A stretch of 5,873 nt of DNA from Clostridia bacterium (lineage in GTDB: Bacteria; Bacillota; Clostridia; Christensenellales; DUVY01), in the NCBI GenBank assembly GCA_026001225.1, contig BNZQ01000081.1, positions 1 to 5,873 of the forward strand, given 5' to 3'. Of this stretch, positions 5,752 through 5,873 are shown piece after piece. The position numbers and the translations under genes were made by a program. The notes under the pieces were generated by a model. It saw only the letters and a list, made by a program, of their open reading frames with translations, was not told the origin of the DNA and did no database searches. How positions within the stretch are numbered: position 1 is the stretch's first letter; each line of letters starts with the position of its first letter.

Positions 5752-5867
5752 GCGAGAGAACATTTTGAATCTTCGATTTCAAACCATCGTCGCCTCGGTC
5801 CTGTACAAACTTCGTTTGTCCGCGACTCTCGGTTTCTCGGTTTGTGTGGCACAAATTGTTCTCTCGC
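5752..5867 (-). repeat. Inverted-repeat-bounded leader segment upstream of the oxidoreductase (structured RNA or MITE-like)
   Basis: GCGAGAGAACATTTTG (5752-5767) and CAAATTGTTCTCTCGC (5852-5867) are inverted repeats matching at 15 of 16 positions and enclose 84 nt. Inside are a hairpin ACAAAC/GTTTGT (5805-5810 with 5814-5819) and a second of 8 bp with one bulge (5764-5771 with 5775-5783) that overlaps the end of the outer repeat. Both have TTC loops on the + strand, GAA on the minus. Five-base arms GTCGC/GCGAC flank the first hairpin. The segment ends 12 nt before the ribosome binding site, so it would lie in the 5' leader of the oxidoreductase mRNA if transcription starts beyond the window. 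It matches no riboswitch I recognise, and no promoter is identifiable. Confidence 0.6.
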
Positions 5868-5873
5868 GCTCTT

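Noticed and set aside
5723..5854. 44-residue N-terminal extension of the oxidoreductase from TTG 5854
   Set aside because: The Rossmann motif begins normally after ATG 5722, a ribosome binding site precedes that ATG, and the extension is encoded by the inverted-repeat segment.

Overview
This window fits a chromosomal segment of an uncultured, moderately GC-rich member of the Bacillota (Clostridia-like). The reasons are strong AAGGAG-type ribosome binding sites, an energy-coupling-factor (ECF) vitamin transporter with its own fused double ATPase, a trace of a DUF4430 (transcobalamin-C-like) protein, and short dispersed palindromic repeats. The lineage is inferred from gene content; no rRNA or marker gene is present.

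The left half (about 1-3570, + strand) is one tightly packed operon. It holds the C-terminal tail of a DUF4430-type protein (ends 89), the transmembrane coupling protein EcfT (103-993), a single polypeptide carrying two ABC ATPase domains (GTG start at 966, inside ecfT, to 2738), and a substrate-binding S component (2740-3462). A strong intrinsic terminator at 3535-3570 closes it. The fused ATPase energises the EcfT/S-component membrane complex. The DUF4430 neighbour and the S-component type suggest cobalamin or a related corrinoid as substrate, but this is inference from context.

The right half (3609-5722, - strand) converges on that operon. It holds a Gfo/Idh/MocA-family NAD(P)-dependent oxidoreductase (4631-5722) followed by a COG1082-type TIM-barrel sugar phosphate isomerase/epimerase (3609-4529). 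Such pairs usually act together in oxidation and isomerisation of sugars or inositols. The substrate cannot be read from the sequence. A perfect 34-bp palindrome lies in the 101-nt gap between them.

The unusual material lies outside ordinary coding. (i) A composite short repeat of about 100 bp with inverted ends sits in frame inside the first ATPase domain, adding about 31 residues between Walker A and the Q-loop and carrying three copies of a 7-bp tandem unit. (ii) A related copy of part of that repeat lies in opposite orientation just after the S-component stop. (iii) A 116-bp segment just upstream of the oxidoreductase is bounded by 16-bp near-perfect inverted repeats and contains two small hairpins with identical 3-nt loops, so it is either a structured leader RNA or a MITE-like repeat. 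No rRNA, tRNA, CRISPR array, transposase or riboswitch of a class I recognise was seen. I see no clear proof of a new system; (i) and (iii) deserve follow-up most.
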